Of a stretch of DNA of 5,991 nucleotides, positions 5,939 through 5,991 are shown one piece after another. Both the position numbers and the translations under genes were made by a program. Source of the stretch: Promethearchaeota archaeon (GTDB lineage Archaea > Asgardarchaeota > Lokiarchaeia > Sigyniarchaeales > SOKP01). The number at the start of each line of letters is the position of its first letter. Position 1 is the stretch's first letter. Under the pieces are notes generated by a model. It was not told the DNA's origin and made no database searches. It worked only from the letters and a program-made list of their open reading frames with translations. Location: the NCBI GenBank assembly GCA_019057355.1, contig DXJM01000296.1, positions 1-5,991 on the forward strand, in the 5' to 3' direction.

Positions 5939-5991
5939 ATCATTATAACTTAAAAACAATCTTAATCTTCATAATAATAAGTAGAGAATAA

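Larger units (their letters stand above)
5514..5991. other. Non-coding 3' region of the window, no credible gene
   Basis: These 478 bases are very AT-rich and full of stops. The best plus-strand frame is a 37-codon ATG frame at 5595-5708 with no ribosome-binding site and no recognisable motif. A GGAGG at about 5759-5763 has no start codon at proper spacing. A compact palindrome (5871-5892) and a TATA-like box (5931-5938) near the end suggest that a plus-strand gene may begin beyond the window. I see no tRNA or repeat array. Confidence 0.6.

Overview
This strongly AT-rich window holds a corrinoid-dependent methyl-transfer cluster on the minus strand. Two plus-strand genes diverge from it: a drug/metabolite-type transporter and an ATP:corrinoid adenosyltransferase. 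Lys/Ile/Asn-rich proteins, TATA-like boxes, a T-run rather than a GC-rich hairpin terminator, and the gene content suggest an anaerobic archaeon. An Asgard-type or similar uncultured lineage is my best guess. A low-GC anaerobic bacterium cannot be excluded, because Shine-Dalgarno-like motifs precede several genes and these families occur in both domains.

Minus-strand cluster, read from 3338 down to 1. First is a DUF2284 cysteine-rich predicted metal-binding protein (3338-2553). Next, after 38 bases, is a MtaC/MtbC-type corrinoid protein carrying the B12-binding D-x-H-x-x-G motif (2514-1858). After 47 bases comes a RACo-type reductive activator of corrinoid proteins, with an N-terminal [2Fe-2S] ferredoxin domain and a C-terminal ASKHA ATPase domain (1810-1). 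Its last residues lie beyond the window edge. The spacing suggests one operon. The corrinoid protein would carry a methyl group on cobalt, and RACo would re-reduce Co(II) to Co(I) using ATP. DUF2284 has an unproven Fe-S or metal role. No substrate-specific methyltransferase is visible, so its gene is either outside the window or elsewhere.

Bases 3339-3974 are a non-coding divergent promoter region with a plausible TATA box for the operon and two imperfect inverted repeats.

Plus strand. A 10-TM EamA/DMT-family permease (3975-4894) is broken by a one-base frameshift within an A10-TT-A10 tract. It is followed by a CobO/CobA-type corrinoid adenosyltransferase (4992-5513), whose ribosome-binding site fits an unusual ATT start at 4980 better than the TTG at 4992. 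A T-run follows the gene. Bases 5514-5991 hold no credible gene, only a short palindrome and a TATA-like box that may serve a gene beyond the edge.

The most interesting points are the DUF2284/corrinoid/RACo cassette without a visible methyltransferase, an apparently shortened cap domain in the corrinoid protein, and the poly(A) frameshift in the transporter.
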